Assembly (NCBI RefSeq): GCF_013283195.1
Contig: NZ_JABEKT010000001.1
Coordinates: forward strand, 1,832,509-1,896,508
Direction of reading: 5' to 3'
Length of the DNA stretch: 64,000 nt
Source: Ensifer adhaerens
Lineage (GTDB): Bacteria > Pseudomonadota > Alphaproteobacteria > Rhizobiales > Rhizobiaceae
Shown here: one piece after another, positions 41,773-51,817 of the stretch
Numbering within the stretch: the first letter of the stretch is position 1
Layout: each line of letters opens with the position of its first letter
Made by a program: the position numbers and the translations under genes
Notes under the pieces: generated by a model
Database searches by the model: none
Told to the model about the DNA's origin: nothing
What the model saw: the letters and a program-made list of their open reading frames with translations, nothing else

Positions 41773-42251
41773 CGAACACCCCCTCGGATCAGCCGTTGAA
41801 GCAGGCTAACCAACGCGGCGCGGCGCGTCTTGCAGCCGTGCAGGCGCTCTACCAGATGGATATCGGCGGTACCGGCGTACTCGAAGTCGTCGCGGAATAC
41901 GAAATGCATCGCCTCGGCCAGGAGCTGGACGGCGATACCTATCTCAAGGCCGATGCCTCGTGGTTTCGCTCGATCGTTGCCGGCGTCGTACGCGATCAAC
42001 GCAAACTCGATCCTTTGATCGGCTCGGCATTGCAGGACGACTGGGCGCTGTCGCGGCTCGACTCCACCGTTCGTGCCATTTTGCGCGCCGGCACCTTCGA
42101 GATGCTGGAGCGCAAGGATGTGCCTGTTGCGGTGATCGTCACCGAATATGTCGAAATCGCCAAGGCTTTCTTCGGCGACGACGAGCCGAAGCTCGTCAAT
42201 GCCGTTCTTGACCGGATTGCCCGGCAGGTTCGCGGCGAGCCCAAGAAGTAG
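41769..42251 (+). CDS. nusB: Transcription antitermination protein NusB
   Basis: The 160-residue protein matches NusB, with [19 protein letters not shown] near the N-terminus and a C-terminal [29 protein letters not shown] segment. NusB with NusE binds boxA in rRNA leader RNA. The start is a GTG overlapping the ribH stop by four bases, which indicates translational coupling. The MFS gene follows after 7 bp. Confidence 0.94.
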   Translation: MTNTPSDQPLKQANQRGAARLAAVQALYQMDIGGTGVLEVVAEYEMHRLGQELDGDTYLKADASWFRSIVAGVVRDQRKLDPLIGSALQDDWALSRLDSTVRAILRAGTFEMLERKDVPVAVIVTEYVEIAKAFFGDDEPKLVNAVLDRIARQVRGEPKK

Positions 42252-42258
42252 CGCGGTC

Positions 42259-43488
42259 ATGGTTGCGGCTGCCGTCGATGATATGGGCTCTGCCCTTCGA
42301 GAAGCGCGCCGCAATGTTTTCCTTCTGACGGCGGCGCAGGCGATCCTTGGTGTCGTCGGCCCGATCTGCTTTGCCGTCGGCGGCGTTGCCGGCTATCAGC
42401 TGCTCGCGGACGACAAGTCGCTGGCGACGGCGCCGCTGACCGCCTACAATGTCGGTATGGCGCTCGGCGTCATTCTCGTCGCAACGCTCTCACGCCTTAT
42501 CGGCCGGCGGTTCGCCTTCATGGTCGGTACCGGGATTGCGTCTGTCGGCGCCGCGATCGCCGCAGTCGCGCTGTTCCGGGAGAGTTTCTGGCTCTTTGCC
42601 TTCGGTCTCGCCGTTCTCGGTTCCTCCAACGGCTTTACCCAAAAACTGCGCTTCGCCGCCGCCGACGCCTCGCCGTCCTTCTACAAGCCGAAGGCGATAT
42701 CGTGGATCCTGGGCGGGGGAATCGTTTCGGCCGTTCTCGGCCCGCAGATCGTCATTTTCGCCGGAGATCTGTTCGCGCCCGTCGCCTTCGTCGGCGCCTT
42801 CATCGCCTTACTGCCGATCTGCCTTCTGGCCGCATTGTTCTTTGCGCCGCTGCGCTTGCCGGAGCAGGGGACGGTGGCGAGCGAGTATCATGGCCAGCCC
42901 ACGCGTACGCTCGGCGAAATCGTTCGCAACCAACGCTTCGTCACCGGCATGGTCTGCGGTATCTCGAGCTATGCGCTGATGACATTCATGATGACCGGTG
43001 CGCCGGTTGCCATGGTTGTCGGCTGCGGCTTTTCCACCGAGCTTGCAACGCTCGGCATCCAGTGGCACGTGCTTGCGATGTTCGCGCCGAGCTTCTTTAC
43101 CGGGTGGCTGATCACGCGCTTCGGCGCCGAACGCATCGTCGCCTGCGGTCTGCTCTTGCTCATGGCCTGCGCTGCGGTCGCACATATGGGCCTGGAACTC
43201 TGGAATTTCTGGGGTGCGCTGGTGCTTCTCGGTCTGGGTTGGAATTTCGGCTTCATCGGCTCGACCGCCATCGTTGCCGGCAGCTATCGCCCGCAAGAGG
43301 CCGACAAGGTTCAGGCCTTTCACGACATCGTCCTGTTCACCACCGTCGCGCTGTCGTCCTTTGCCTCGGGCAAGGTTCTCTCGGTTTATGGCTGGGATAT
43401 GCTGAATGCCGTCGTCTGGCCGGTGACATCAGTCTGCCTTCTCCTGCTCTTCTTGCTGATGCGCGCTCGCCCTAACGTTGCGGCCTGA
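42259..43488 (+). CDS. MFS transporter
   Basis: The 409-residue protein has about 12 hydrophobic segments. A glycine-rich start (QAILGVVGPICFAVGGVAG) and the loop between helices 2 and 3 (SRLIGRRFAFMVGTG) fit the major facilitator superfamily. The start at 42259 is 7 bp after nusB, so it belongs to the ribH-nusB unit. The substrate is unknown; there is no indication that it carries riboflavin beyond the operon context. Confidence 0.86.
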   Translation: MVAAAVDDMGSALREARRNVFLLTAAQAILGVVGPICFAVGGVAGYQLLADDKSLATAPLTAYNVGMALGVILVATLSRLIGRRFAFMVGTGIASVGAAIAAVALFRESFWLFAFGLAVLGSSNGFTQKLRFAAADASPSFYKPKAISWILGGGIVSAVLGPQIVIFAGDLFAPVAFVGAFIALLPICLLAALFFAPLRLPEQGTVASEYHGQPTRTLGEIVRNQRFVTGMVCGISSYALMTFMMTGAPVAMVVGCGFSTELATLGIQWHVLAMFAPSFFTGWLITRFGAERIVACGLLLLMACAAVAHMGLELWNFWGALVLLGLGWNFGFIGSTAIVAGSYRPQEADKVQAFHDIVLFTTVALSSFASGKVLSVYGWDMLNAVVWPVTSVCLLLLFLLMRARPNVAA

Positions 43489-43687
43489 GCCGCCGCTTTT
43501 CTCCTAAATCTTCAGTTCTCAGAAGGCCGCCGGTAGTTAGATTTCCGGGGCTTGACGATCTTTCGTTGCAACCGCACTCTGGCCTCGCCGTGAGGGGTGC
43601 TGCTTGAGGAGGTGGTGCGTGATTCGCGGATTTGAGGGGCCTGCGGCCGGGAGTGAGTCCGCGGGTTGAAACGGAGGGTAATGCGAA

Positions 43688-45823
43688 ATGACCATTTTAT
43701 TGGGCGTTATCGCATGCGGGTTGCTCGCGGTGGCTTACGCCATCTGGGCAACACAGTCGGTGCTTGCCGCCGACCAGGGGAACGCCCGCATGCAAGAAAT
43801 CGCAGGCTACATTCGTGAAGGGGCACAAGCCTATCTCACGCGTCAATACAGAACCATCGCCATCGTCGGCGTCGTCGTTTTCATCGGCGCTTGGTTTCTT
43901 CTTTCTTCCGCAGCCGCTTTCGGCTTTCTCGTTGGCGCAGTGCTTTCGGGTGCTGCCGGTTTCATCGGCATGCACGTTTCGGTTCGCGCAAACGTGCGCA
44001 CCGCGCAGGCCGCCTCTGTCAGCCTCGCATCTGGCCTCGATATCGCCTTCAAATCCGGCGCCATCACCGGTCTTCTCGTCGCGGGCCTCGCCCTGCTCGG
44101 CGTATCTGTCTACTATCTCATCCTGACTGCGGGCCTCGGGCACGAGCCCGGGTCGCGTGAGGTGATCGATGCGCTCGTGGCGCTCGGTTTCGGCGCGTCG
44201 CTGATCTCGATCTTCGCCCGTCTCGGCGGCGGCATCTTCACCAAGGGTGCGGACGTCGGCGGCGACCTCGTCGGCAAGGTGGAAGCCGGGATCCCGGAAG
44301 ACGATCCGCGCAACCCTGCCACCATCGCCGACAACGTCGGCGACAATGTCGGTGATTGCGCCGGCATGGCGGCCGACCTGTTCGAAACCTATGCAGTCTC
44401 GGTGGTTGCAACCATGGTTCTGGCTGCGATCTTCTTTGCCGGAACGCCCGTGCTCTCGACCGTCATGGCTTATCCCCTGGCGATTTGCGCGACCTGCATC
44501 ATCACCTCGATCATTGGTACCTTCTTCGTCAAGCTCGGGACCAACAACTCGATCATGGGTGCGCTCTACCGGGGCCTGATCGTGACTGGTTTGCTGTCGA
44601 TCGTCGGGCTTGGCGCCGCTACGTCGCTGACCATCGGCTGGGGCTCGATCGGCACGGTCGCGGGTCAGGACATCACCGGCTGGAACCTGTTCCTGTGCGG
44701 TATTGTCGGCCTGGTGGTGACGGCACTGATCGTGGTCATCACCGAGTATTACACCGGCACCAACAAGCGCCCGGTGAATTCCATTGCACAGGCGTCGGTC
44801 ACGGGCCACGGCACGAACGTGATCCAGGGGCTGGCCGTCTCGCTGGAATCGACGGCCTTGCCGGCCATCATCATCGTCGGCGGCATCATCTCCACCTACC
44901 AGCTGGCTGGTCTGTTCGGGACCGGCATTGCAGTAACTGCGATGCTTGGCATTGCCGGCATGATCGTCGCGCTGGATGCCTTCGGTCCGGTGACGGACAA
45001 TGCCGGCGGCATCGCCGAGATGTCGCATTTGCCGCCCGAAGTGCGCAAGTCGACCGATGCACTCGACGCGGTCGGCAATACGACGAAGGCCGTGACCAAG
45101 GGGTATGCCATCGGTTCGGCCGGTCTCGGCGCGCTGGTTCTGTTTGCAGCCTATTCCAACGATCTCAGCTACTTCGCCGCCAATGGCGACAAGTATCCGT
45201 ATTTCGCGGATGTCGGTCAGATCTCCTTTGATCTCTCGAACCCCTATGTGGTTGCCGGATTGATCTTCGGGGGCCTCATTCCGTATCTCTTCGGCGGCAT
45301 TGCGATGACCGCTGTCGGGCGCGCGGCAGGGTCGATCGTCGAGGAAGTGCGCCGTCAGTTCCGCGAAAAGCCGGGCATCATGGCCGGCACGGAGAAGCCT
45401 GATTATGGTCGCGCTGTCGACCTGCTCACTAAGGCGGCGATTCGTGAAATGATCGTACCGTCGCTGCTGCCGGTCCTGGCACCGCTCGTCGTTTATTTCG
45501 GCGTGCTGCTCCTGTCCGGCTCCAAGGCATCCGCCTTTGCGGCCCTGGGCGCATCTTTGCTCGGCGTCATCGTCAACGGCCTTTTCGTCGCGATCTCGAT
45601 GACCTCGGGCGGTGGCGCCTGGGATAATGCCAAGAAGAGCTTCGAGGACGGTTTCGTTGACAAGGACGGTACTCGGCATCTCAAGGGTTCCGAAGCGCAC
45701 AAGGCATCGGTGACCGGCGATACCGTCGGCGATCCCTACAAGGACACGGCAGGTCCCGCGGTGAACCCAGCGATCAAGATCACCAACATTGTGGCGTTGT
45801 TGCTGCTGGCCGTTCTCGCCTGA
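43688..45823 (+). CDS. hppA: Membrane proton-pumping pyrophosphatase (K+-independent)
   Basis: The 711-residue protein has about 16 hydrophobic segments and the catalytic motifs [29 protein letters not shown] and a second acidic site DNAGGIAEM. It couples PPi hydrolysis to H+ translocation. The diagnostic segment reads [16 protein letters not shown]: a Lys where K+-dependent enzymes have Ala, and Thr in place of Gly, which marks the K+-independent class. A CTTGAC element at 43551 could be a -35 box. A strong terminator follows. Confidence 0.96.
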   Translation: MTILLGVIACGLLAVAYAIWATQSVLAADQGNARMQEIAGYIREGAQAYLTRQYRTIAIVGVVVFIGAWFLLSSAAAFGFLVGAVLSGAAGFIGMHVSVRANVRTAQAASVSLASGLDIAFKSGAITGLLVAGLALLGVSVYYLILTAGLGHEPGSREVIDALVALGFGASLISIFARLGGGIFTKGADVGGDLVGKVEAGIPEDDPRNPATIADNVGDNVGDCAGMAADLFETYAVSVVATMVLAAIFFAGTPVLSTVMAYPLAICATCIITSIIGTFFVKLGTNNSIMGALYRGLIVTGLLSIVGLGAATSLTIGWGSIGTVAGQDITGWNLFLCGIVGLVVTALIVVITEYYTGTNKRPVNSIAQASVTGHGTNVIQGLAVSLESTALPAIIIVGGIISTYQLAGLFGTGIAVTAMLGIAGMIVALDAFGPVTDNAGGIAEMSHLPPEVRKSTDALDAVGNTTKAVTKGYAIGSAGLGALVLFAAYSNDLSYFAANGDKYPYFADVGQISFDLSNPYVVAGLIFGGLIPYLFGGIAMTAVGRAAGSIVEEVRRQFREKPGIMAGTEKPDYGRAVDLLTKAAIREMIVPSLLPVLAPLVVYFGVLLLSGSKASAFAALGASLLGVIVNGLFVAISMTSGGGAWDNAKKSFEDGFVDKDGTRHLKGSEAHKASVTGDTVGDPYKDTAGPAVNPAIKITNIVALLLLAVLA

Positions 45824-45838
45824 TCGTCACCTGAAATG

Positions 45839-45877
45839 AAAAGGCCCGCGGGACACATGGTCCGCGGGCCTTTTTTG
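45839..45877 (+). terminator. Intrinsic terminator after hppA
   Basis: AAGGCCCGCGG (45841-45851) pairs with CCGCGGGCCTT (45862-45872) and runs into TTTTT. It lies between hppA and the converging bamE. Confidence 0.9.
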
Positions 45878-45894
45878 TTGCGGTGAAAGTCGGC

Positions 45895-46404
45895 TTACTG
45901 GTTTCCGAAGTTCTTGAAGAGGTTCTGCGCGGCACCCTTGCCGGCGCCCGGGCCGGTCAGAAGCTGGCCGAGGAAGCTCGTTTCCTTGCCGCCGGTCGGT
46001 GTCGTGCGTGACAGTGTGTCGAAGACCTTGCCGTCCTTGAGCGTGTAGTGCGCGAGCTGGCTGACGGTGCCTTCCTTGTCGAAATAAACGGCAAGGATCG
46101 ACTGATCGACGAGCTGCGGCTTCATGAACGCTACGGGGCGTTTGCGGGTCTGCGAGATGTAGTAGAATACCTCGTTGTCGAAGGTCGCGGTCGTCGACGG
46201 CGTGCCGAGCGAAAGCAGGACCTGTTCACGGCTGGAACCGACAGGAACGAGATTTAGTGTTTCCTGATCAACCACATAACCCTGGTGGAGAACTTCACCG
46301 ACATTAGCGGACTGGCAGGCGGAGAGAGCAATGGTGCTAACAGTCGCTACGGCCGCAGCTCGGCCAAGGACCTTCAAATTTGTTCTGAAAAACCGCTTCG
46401 TCAA
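45895..46404 (-). CDS. bamE: Outer membrane assembly lipoprotein BamE/SmpA/OmlA
   Basis: The 169-residue protein has a lipoprotein signal ending in the lipobox ALSAC and the BamE core: VDQETLNLVPVGSSREQVLLSLGTPS, FYYISQTRKRP and VYFDKEGTVSQ. BamE is the small lipoprotein of the BAM complex for outer-membrane proteins. The start is a TTG at 46404, chosen because GGGAG lies 6 nt upstream; ATG starts further upstream add residues without signal character. The gene is divergent from the cytochrome bc1 chaperone. Confidence 0.86.
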   Translation of the reverse strand: MTKRFFRTNLKVLGRAAAVATVSTIALSACQSANVGEVLHQGYVVDQETLNLVPVGSSREQVLLSLGTPSTTATFDNEVFYYISQTRKRPVAFMKPQLVDQSILAVYFDKEGTVSQLAHYTLKDGKVFDTLSRTTPTGGKETSFLGQLLTGPGAGKGAAQNLFKNFGNQ

Positions 46405-46543
46405 CGACAGCTCCCTTTGGAGTAACGATGGCAGATCCGCCATTGCAATTCGTGCATGCTTCGGTAAACCAGCTTCGGCTATCATGCAACAACCGTCATG
46501 GGCGCTTGCGCGCATTTCGAGAAAGCCAAAGCTGGGCTTTGTG

Positions 46544-47083
46544 ATGATTTTTGGACTGTTCAAAAGAAAAAGCGGCAATATTGCGATTGTCGAACGGCAA
46601 TATGCGTTATTGACCTCGGCGGCGCGCCAGCCGCACCTCTACACGGACCTCGACGTGCCCGACACGGTGATGGGGCGTTTCGAGATGCTGTCGGCCGTAC
46701 TCATCCTTTATTTCCGGCGCACGCGCGGATCGGCGCGCACGGGCCAGGAGGTAGCTCAGGAGATTGTCGACGCCTTCTTCGAGGATGTCGACCATTCGAT
46801 CCGCGAACTCGGCGTCGGTGATGCCGGCGTGCCGAAGAAGATGAAGAAGCTGGCTGGCATGTTCTACGGCCGGCTCGAATCCTATGCGGCGGCGCTCGAA
46901 GGTCGGGACGCGGTCTCGCTTGCTGCGGCGCTGAAGCGTAACTTCTATCCGAAGGGCGAAGAGGGAGACCCGGCGATGGACGGTCTTGCGACCTATCTCC
47001 TCTCCGTCGAGGAACGACTGGCCGCCGAGCCGGAAGAGCGGGTCGAAACGGGCCAGTTGCACATTCCTGCCGCCGGAGAGTAA
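46544..47083 (+). CDS. Ubiquinol-cytochrome c chaperone (Cbp3-like)
   Basis: The 179-residue protein begins MIFGLFKRKSGN and contains the Cbp3/UQCC domain with LYTDLDVPDTVMGRFEML and DVDHSIRELGVGDAGVPKK. The family aids assembly of the cytochrome bc1 complex. It heads the rightward cluster DUF177-plsX-fabH-ihfA-merR, an order conserved in alphaproteobacteria. Confidence 0.9.
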   Translation: MIFGLFKRKSGNIAIVERQYALLTSAARQPHLYTDLDVPDTVMGRFEMLSAVLILYFRRTRGSARTGQEVAQEIVDAFFEDVDHSIRELGVGDAGVPKKMKKLAGMFYGRLESYAAALEGRDAVSLAAALKRNFYPKGEEGDPAMDGLATYLLSVEERLAAEPEERVETGQLHIPAAGE

Positions 47084-47179
47084 TAGACGGCCATTATGCC
47101 GCCTCCGGTGACCGGTGTGCGGCACTATCCGCGAGAAGAGCGCTTCCGACATGGCGCCCGCGCGAGGAAGGACCTGATC

Positions 47180-47731
47180 ATGAAAGACGATAGCCGACCG
47201 GCATTCTCCTACCCGGTGAAGGTCGGACATATCTCTGCCAATGCCGTGACTGCCCGCCTCTCGGCAAACGAGAGCGAACGGCAGGCGCTCGCCCAACTTT
47301 GGGACGTGCGCGAAGTCCTGTCGCTTTCGGCCGATCTGCAGATCGCGCGCTGGAAGAGGGACGGTGTCAAGATCAAGGGTGACGTTACCGCCCGGATCGT
47401 GCAGTCCTGCGTCGTGACGCTCGAGCCCGTCGAGGCCGACATTCAAGAGCCGATCGAGGCCATCTTCGTGCCGGAGGGATCGAGGCTTGCCCGCCAGGCC
47501 AGCAATGACGGCGGGGAGATGATCCTCAGCCCCGATGGCCCCGATATCCCCGACACTTTTAGCGGCGACACGATTGATGCAGGTGTCGTGGTTAGCGAGC
47601 ACGTGGCGCTCGCGATCGAGCCCTATCCCCGTAAGCCGGGTGTCACATTTGGCGCGCGTATCGAAAGTACGGCAGCAGACGACGAGAAGCCGAACCCGTT
47701 TGCAGCGCTGAAGGACTGGAAAAAGGACTGA
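47180..47731 (+). CDS. DUF177 (YceD) family protein
   Basis: The 183-residue protein shows the DUF177 pattern with VGHISANAVTARLSAN and a central CVVTLEPVEADIQE containing the conserved Cys. YceD-type proteins are linked to 23S rRNA processing and to the rpmF-plsX operon. The start at 47180 has AAGGA 8 nt upstream. No rpmF lies between it and plsX, as is usual in this class. Confidence 0.88.
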   Translation: MKDDSRPAFSYPVKVGHISANAVTARLSANESERQALAQLWDVREVLSLSADLQIARWKRDGVKIKGDVTARIVQSCVVTLEPVEADIQEPIEAIFVPEGSRLARQASNDGGEMILSPDGPDIPDTFSGDTIDAGVVVSEHVALAIEPYPRKPGVTFGARIESTAADDEKPNPFAALKDWKKD

Positions 47732-47931
47732 GGCTGCCAGAGCCGCCCCTACAATTCGGTTGTCACGCGGGCGAAAAGCAGTATTTTGGCCCGACTCCGG
47801 CCAAATGAGCCCCCGCAGCGTTCCGCCGCGTGTCTGGCTCAAGCGTCAGAAGCAATATGTAACGTCGTTGCGTTCGAATGCGTGCGCACGGCAGCACGTG
47901 TTGTGTGGCAGGAAAAAAGGATAAGACACGC

Positions 47932-48990
47932 GTGGTCAGAATTTCTCTTGACGTGATGGGCGGCGACTATGGTCCTGAAGTCGTCATCCCGGGCGCCGCA
48001 AGGGCGCTTGAACGTCATCCGGACATAAGGTTTGTCCTGTTCGGCATAGAAGCGCAGTGCGCCGATATCTTGGCCAAACATCCCAAGCTCAAGGCCAACA
48101 GCACCTTCCATGACTGCGAGATCGCGGTCGGCATGGACGAGAAGCCGAGCCAGGCGCTCAGGCGCGGCCGCGGCAAGTCGAGCATGTGGCGGGCGATCGA
48201 TGCGATCAATGCCGGTGAGGCCGACGTCGTCGTGTCGGCCGGCAACACGGGCGCGCTGATGGCCATGTCGGTCTTCTGTCTGCGCACGATGCAGGGCATC
48301 CAGCGGCCGGCAATCGCGGCGATCTGGCCGACCCTGAAGGGTGAGAGCATCGTGCTCGACGTCGGTGCGACCATCGGTGCCGACGCGCAGCAACTCATGG
48401 ACTTTGCGTTGATGGGCGGCGCCATGGCGCGGGCGCTTTTCGAGATCGAACGGCCGACCATCGGCCTGCTCAATGTCGGCGTCGAGGAGATCAAGGGCCA
48501 GGAAGAAGTCAAGGAAGCCGGACGGCTCATCCGTGACGCCAATATCGAAGGCTTTGACTACTACGGCTTCGTCGAAGGCGACGATATCGGACGCGGCACT
48601 GTGGACGTGGTCGTCACAGAAGGCTTTTCCGGCAACATCGCGCTCAAGGCAGCCGAAGGAACGGCGCGGCAGATCGGCGAATATCTGCGTGCCGCCATGT
48701 CGCGTACCCTGATGGCCAAGCTAGGCTACATCCTGGCCAAGGGCGCCTTCGATCGGCTGCGGGAAAAAATGGATCCGCGCAAGGTCAATGGCGGCGTCTT
48801 TCTCGGCCTCAATGGTGTCGTGATCAAGAGCCATGGTGGGGCCGATGCCGAAGGCTTCGCCGCTGCAATCGATGTCGGCTACGACATGGTGAAAAACGGC
48901 CTGAAAGCGAAGATCGAGATCGATCTGGCGAAGTACCACGGCGCCGAGCCGCCGAGCGCACTTCCCGCCGGCATGAATGATGAGGTTTGA
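47932..48990 (+). CDS. plsX: Phosphate acyltransferase PlsX
   Basis: The 352-residue protein has the PlsX landmarks [22 protein letters not shown] and [17 protein letters not shown]. It makes acyl-phosphate from acyl-ACP for phospholipid synthesis at the inner membrane. I chose the GTG at 47932 because AAGGA lies 10 nt upstream and the conserved [11 protein letters not shown] starts immediately. fabH begins 4 bp after its stop. Confidence 0.94.
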   Translation: MVRISLDVMGGDYGPEVVIPGAARALERHPDIRFVLFGIEAQCADILAKHPKLKANSTFHDCEIAVGMDEKPSQALRRGRGKSSMWRAIDAINAGEADVVVSAGNTGALMAMSVFCLRTMQGIQRPAIAAIWPTLKGESIVLDVGATIGADAQQLMDFALMGGAMARALFEIERPTIGLLNVGVEEIKGQEEVKEAGRLIRDANIEGFDYYGFVEGDDIGRGTVDVVVTEGFSGNIALKAAEGTARQIGEYLRAAMSRTLMAKLGYILAKGAFDRLREKMDPRKVNGGVFLGLNGVVIKSHGGADAEGFAAAIDVGYDMVKNGLKAKIEIDLAKYHGAEPPSALPAGMNDEV

Positions 48991-48994
48991 ATAA

Positions 48995-49966
48995 ATGATC
49001 CGTTCCGTCGTTCGCGGCTTTGGCGCAGCGTTGCCGAAGCGCGTTGTCACCAATCAGGAATTGGAATCCAAGGTCGATACGTCAGACGAGTGGATCGTGC
49101 AGCGCACCGGCATTCGCCAGCGCTACATCGCCGGTGAAGGCGAGACCACCGCATCGTTGGGCGAAGCCGCAGCTCGCGCTGCGCTCGACAATGCCGGCCT
49201 GACCGCCGCTGATCTCGATCTTATCATCCTGGCGACTTCGACGCCGGACAACACGTTTCCTGCAACCGCCGTCAACATTCAAAACCGGCTCGGCATGCAC
49301 CACGGCGCTGCCTTCGATGTGCAGGCTGTCTGTTCCGGCTTCATCTATGCGGTGACCACGGCGGACGCCTACATCCGCGGCGGGTTGGCAAAGCGCGTGC
49401 TGGTTATCGGCGCCGAGACATTCTCGCGCATTCTCGACTGGTCTGACCGCACGACCTGCGTGCTCTTCGGCGATGGCGCCGGCGCCATCATCCTGGAAGC
49501 CCAGGAAGGCGAGGGCACGATTGCCGATCGCGGCGTGTTGACTGCCAAGCTGCGTTCCGACGGTGCGCATCGCGAAAAGCTCTATGTCGACGGCGGACCG
49601 TCGACGACAGGCACGGTCGGCCACCTGAAGATGGAAGGCCGCGAGGTCTTCAAGCACGCTGTCGGCATGATCACCGATGTGATCGAGGCCGCTTTCGAGG
49701 CAACAGGAACGACAGCCGAGGATATCGATTGGCTCGTGCCGCACCAGGCCAATCGCCGCATCATCGACGGTTCTGCCAAGAAACTTGGCATCCCTCTCGA
49801 TAAGGTTGTGGTGACGGTCGATCTCCATGGCAACACCTCTGCCGCCTCCATTCCGCTCGCTCTCAACACCGCGGCGGCTGACGGCCGGATCAAGAAGGGG
49901 GATCTCGTTCTGCTCGAAGCCATGGGTGGTGGCTTCACATGGGGCTCCGTTCTGATACGCTGGTAA
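48995..49966 (+). CDS. fabH: Beta-ketoacyl-ACP synthase III
   Basis: The 323-residue condensing enzyme initiates fatty acid elongation from acetyl-CoA and malonyl-ACP. The catalytic triad is visible: Cys in [11 protein letters not shown], His in VPHQANRRI and Asn in [12 protein letters not shown]. Length is standard. It is coupled to plsX (4-bp gap), and ihfA follows 92 bp later. Confidence 0.96.
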   Translation: MIRSVVRGFGAALPKRVVTNQELESKVDTSDEWIVQRTGIRQRYIAGEGETTASLGEAAARAALDNAGLTAADLDLIILATSTPDNTFPATAVNIQNRLGMHHGAAFDVQAVCSGFIYAVTTADAYIRGGLAKRVLVIGAETFSRILDWSDRTTCVLFGDGAGAIILEAQEGEGTIADRGVLTAKLRSDGAHREKLYVDGGPSTTGTVGHLKMEGREVFKHAVGMITDVIEAAFEATGTTAEDIDWLVPHQANRRIIDGSAKKLGIPLDKVVVTVDLHGNTSAASIPLALNTAAADGRIKKGDLVLLEAMGGGFTWGSVLIRW

Positions 49967-50058
49967 AAAATGCTGAAGCAACGCAGGCGCTTGACCGGAA
50001 ATGACAAGGGCAATAGTCTTCGTTCGCTGATCGGCGTGCCAGACATCGGTGGGGGAAG

Positions 50059-50397
50059 ATGAGCGGAAAAACAGTAACACGAGCAGACTTGGCTGAGTCG
50101 GTTTTTCGCAAGGTGGGTCTGTCGCGCACAGAGTCTGCCGAGCTGGTGGAAACCGTCATTGACGAAATATGCAACGCAATCGTGCGTGGCGAGAGCGTGA
50201 AACTGTCCTCCTTCGCGACGTTTCAGGTTCGTGACAAGAACGAGCGCATCGGCCGCAACCCGAAGACTGGCGAGGAAGTACCGATTTCGCCGAGGCGGGT
50301 CATGACCTTCAAGGCGTCCAATGTCCTGAAGCAGCGCGTGCTGAAATCGCATCTGAGCCGCAAGGCCAAGCAGAAGCCGGCCTCTCCCGTATCGTAA
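50059..50397 (+). CDS. ihfA: Integration host factor subunit alpha
   Basis: The 112-residue HU/IHF-family protein has the DNA-minor-groove beta-arm [20 protein letters not shown], with the conserved intercalating proline. The C-terminus ([17 protein letters not shown]) is a lysine-rich extension common in alphaproteobacteria. It bends DNA as a heterodimer with IhfB. A GGGGGAAG ribosome-binding site precedes the ATG. The MerR gene follows after 139 bp. Confidence 0.95.
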   Translation: MSGKTVTRADLAESVFRKVGLSRTESAELVETVIDEICNAIVRGESVKLSSFATFQVRDKNERIGRNPKTGEEVPISPRRVMTFKASNVLKQRVLKSHLSRKAKQKPASPVS

Positions 50398-50536
50398 GCG
50401 GAGGACGGCAACCACAATGTGGTTGAAAACCCATCCATAAGCCGTTGAAATGGAGCCGATTCGTGCGATCATCGCACGCATCGGTTCATTGCGACGCAGG
50501 CCTGCCCCGAGTCGCATGGCATGGAATGGGAACGAA

Positions 50537-51073
50537 ATGGAAAAAAGCCCCGACGCTTTTCGCACCATCAGCGAGGTCGCCGACGATCTCGATCTGCCGC
50601 AGCACGTCCTGCGTTTCTGGGAAACGCGGTTCCAGCAGATCAAGCCGATGAAGCGTGGCGGCGGCCGGCGCTACTATCGCCCCGAGGATGTCGATCTGCT
50701 GAAGGGCATCCGTCATCTGCTCTATGATCACGGCTACACGATCAAGGGCGTGCAGAAGCTCTTGAAAACCAACGGCAACAAGTTCGTGGCGGCAATCGCC
50801 AGCGGCGATCTGGCGACCGTCGAGGCTCTGGCCGCCTCGAGCAATGAGGAACCGCAACCGCCGAAGGCCGGCCTGTCCGAAGAGGATCAGATCGTCGGCC
50901 GCGCCAAGGCGCCTGCGAGCCGCCGCTTTTTCTCCTTCGGCGGCGGCAATGACGACGTCCCGGAAATATCTCTCGGCAAATCGTCCTCCGTCGGCAAGGA
51001 AGACCGGGCGCTGCTTCAAGAGGCGCTCTACGATCTCCTGGAATGCAAGCGACTGCTTGACCAGGCGCGGTAA
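50537..51073 (+). CDS. MerR family transcriptional regulator
   Basis: The 178-residue protein has an N-terminal MerR helix-turn-helix ([21 protein letters not shown], with [19 protein letters not shown]). No cysteine-based metal site is seen in the C-terminal part. The orthologue downstream of ihfA is a conserved alphaproteobacterial gene whose targets are not known. The ATG at 50537 has GGGA 6 nt upstream; upstream in-frame starts are possible. Confidence 0.88.
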   Translation: MEKSPDAFRTISEVADDLDLPQHVLRFWETRFQQIKPMKRGGGRRYYRPEDVDLLKGIRHLLYDHGYTIKGVQKLLKTNGNKFVAAIASGDLATVEALAASSNEEPQPPKAGLSEEDQIVGRAKAPASRRFFSFGGGNDDVPEISLGKSSSVGKEDRALLQEALYDLLECKRLLDQAR

Positions 51074-51098
51074 AGGGCGTCTGCTGGACCAAGGCGTG

Positions 51099-51168
51099 TT
51101 GCGCAAAAGTGTTCAGCGGTTCTGCGCTGTCGGCATGCGCAAGAACAATAGTTTAAAAACGAGCAAGG
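51099..51168. repeat. Degenerate RIME-like palindrome
   Basis: TTGCGCA (51099-51105) and TGCGCAA (51136-51142) flank a core AAAAGTGTTCAGCGGTT. This core matches the intact element 160 bp downstream, suggesting a decayed copy of the same repeat family. Confidence 0.55.
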
Positions 51169-51260
51169 CTATCTGAAAGATCGCGACGCGATTTAGCTGC
51201 AAAGCTTCGGCGTCTGCCGACGAGAGCCGCAGACCGCGACGTGAGCTGCGTGGCGGCTAA

Positions 51261-51360
51261 AGCATTTCCGGGAAAAGTGCGGAGCGGTTTTCCGTCAGGA
51301 AATGCGTAAAAACAGAGACATAGAGCGTTTCTGTGTTTCCGTTTAAATCGGAAACGCTCT
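51261..51360. repeat. RIME1-like intergenic repeat with two large palindromes
   Basis: The first palindrome has arms GCATTTCC (51262-51269) and GGAAATGC (51298-51305) with inner GGAAAA/TTTTCC. The second has arms AGAGCGTTTC (51322-51331) and GAAACGCTCT (51351-51360) with inner TTTCCG/CGGAAA. The about 100-bp double-palindrome layout fits Rhizobium-specific intergenic mosaic elements. Confidence 0.72.
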
Positions 51361-51583
51361 AGGTTTTTGCCGCGAGCGGCCTCCGGCCAAGTCAGACCGC
51401 GGGTCGCCCGGAGCGATCTTTGTCGCTGCACAGCCGATTCGGTCGAGCCCACGCCTCAGCCATCGACGGACGATAGCGCGTTGGCGTGTCCAGTGTCGGG
51501 GATGCTGGGATTACATCGACATGTTTTTGCGTCAGTTCGCAGCGACCAAGAACATCGATGGCCGCCAGACGTCTTTCAGCAAT

Positions 51584-51817
51584 TCAGGCAGCGTTCAAAT
51601 CAGCTATCTCGCCGAATTGAACCAGGAGGCGAGGGCTGCTCATGTCGCCGCTTTCCTCATCCACCTGCACCGCATAAGCGGCAACGCCGATGTGCCTTGG
51701 CGCCATGGCAGCCGCAACCTTCTCAGCCCCGGCTGCAGTCGTGGCCGCGCGCATCTCGCCGGGCGCCAACCCGCCGCGAACGCGCTTGAAGGGCATGACG
51801 ATGAATTTCTCAGACAT
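51584..51817 (-). CDS. 77-aa hypothetical protein under a LexA box
   Basis: The small soluble protein begins MSEKFIVMPFKRVRGG and contains an alanine-rich helical stretch (GEMRAATTAAGAEKVAAAM) followed by a short beta-like region ending FGEIADLNAA. I recall similar small proteins from other rhizobia but know no function. The ATG has GGAG 8 nt upstream. A perfect alphaproteobacterial LexA box (GAAC-N7-GAAC) lies 18-32 bp upstream and overlaps the expected -10, so the gene should be induced by DNA damage. It stands alone between RIME-like repeats and tRNA-Pro. Confidence 0.75.
   Translation of the reverse strand: MSEKFIVMPFKRVRGGLAPGEMRAATTAAGAEKVAAAMAPRHIGVAAYAVQVDEESGDMSSPRLLVQFGEIADLNAA

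Larger units (their letters stand above)
51074..51583. other. Gene-poor region with RIME-like palindromic repeats
   Basis: No convincing gene lies between the MerR gene and the 77-aa gene. The stretch holds two related palindromic elements (51099-51168 and 51261-51360), described separately. Right of them is plain spacer. Confidence 0.6.

Noticed and set aside
43697-45700. 667-codon ORF opposite hppA
   Set aside because: Antisense shadow of the pyrophosphatase; high-GC codon bias creates long reverse frames.
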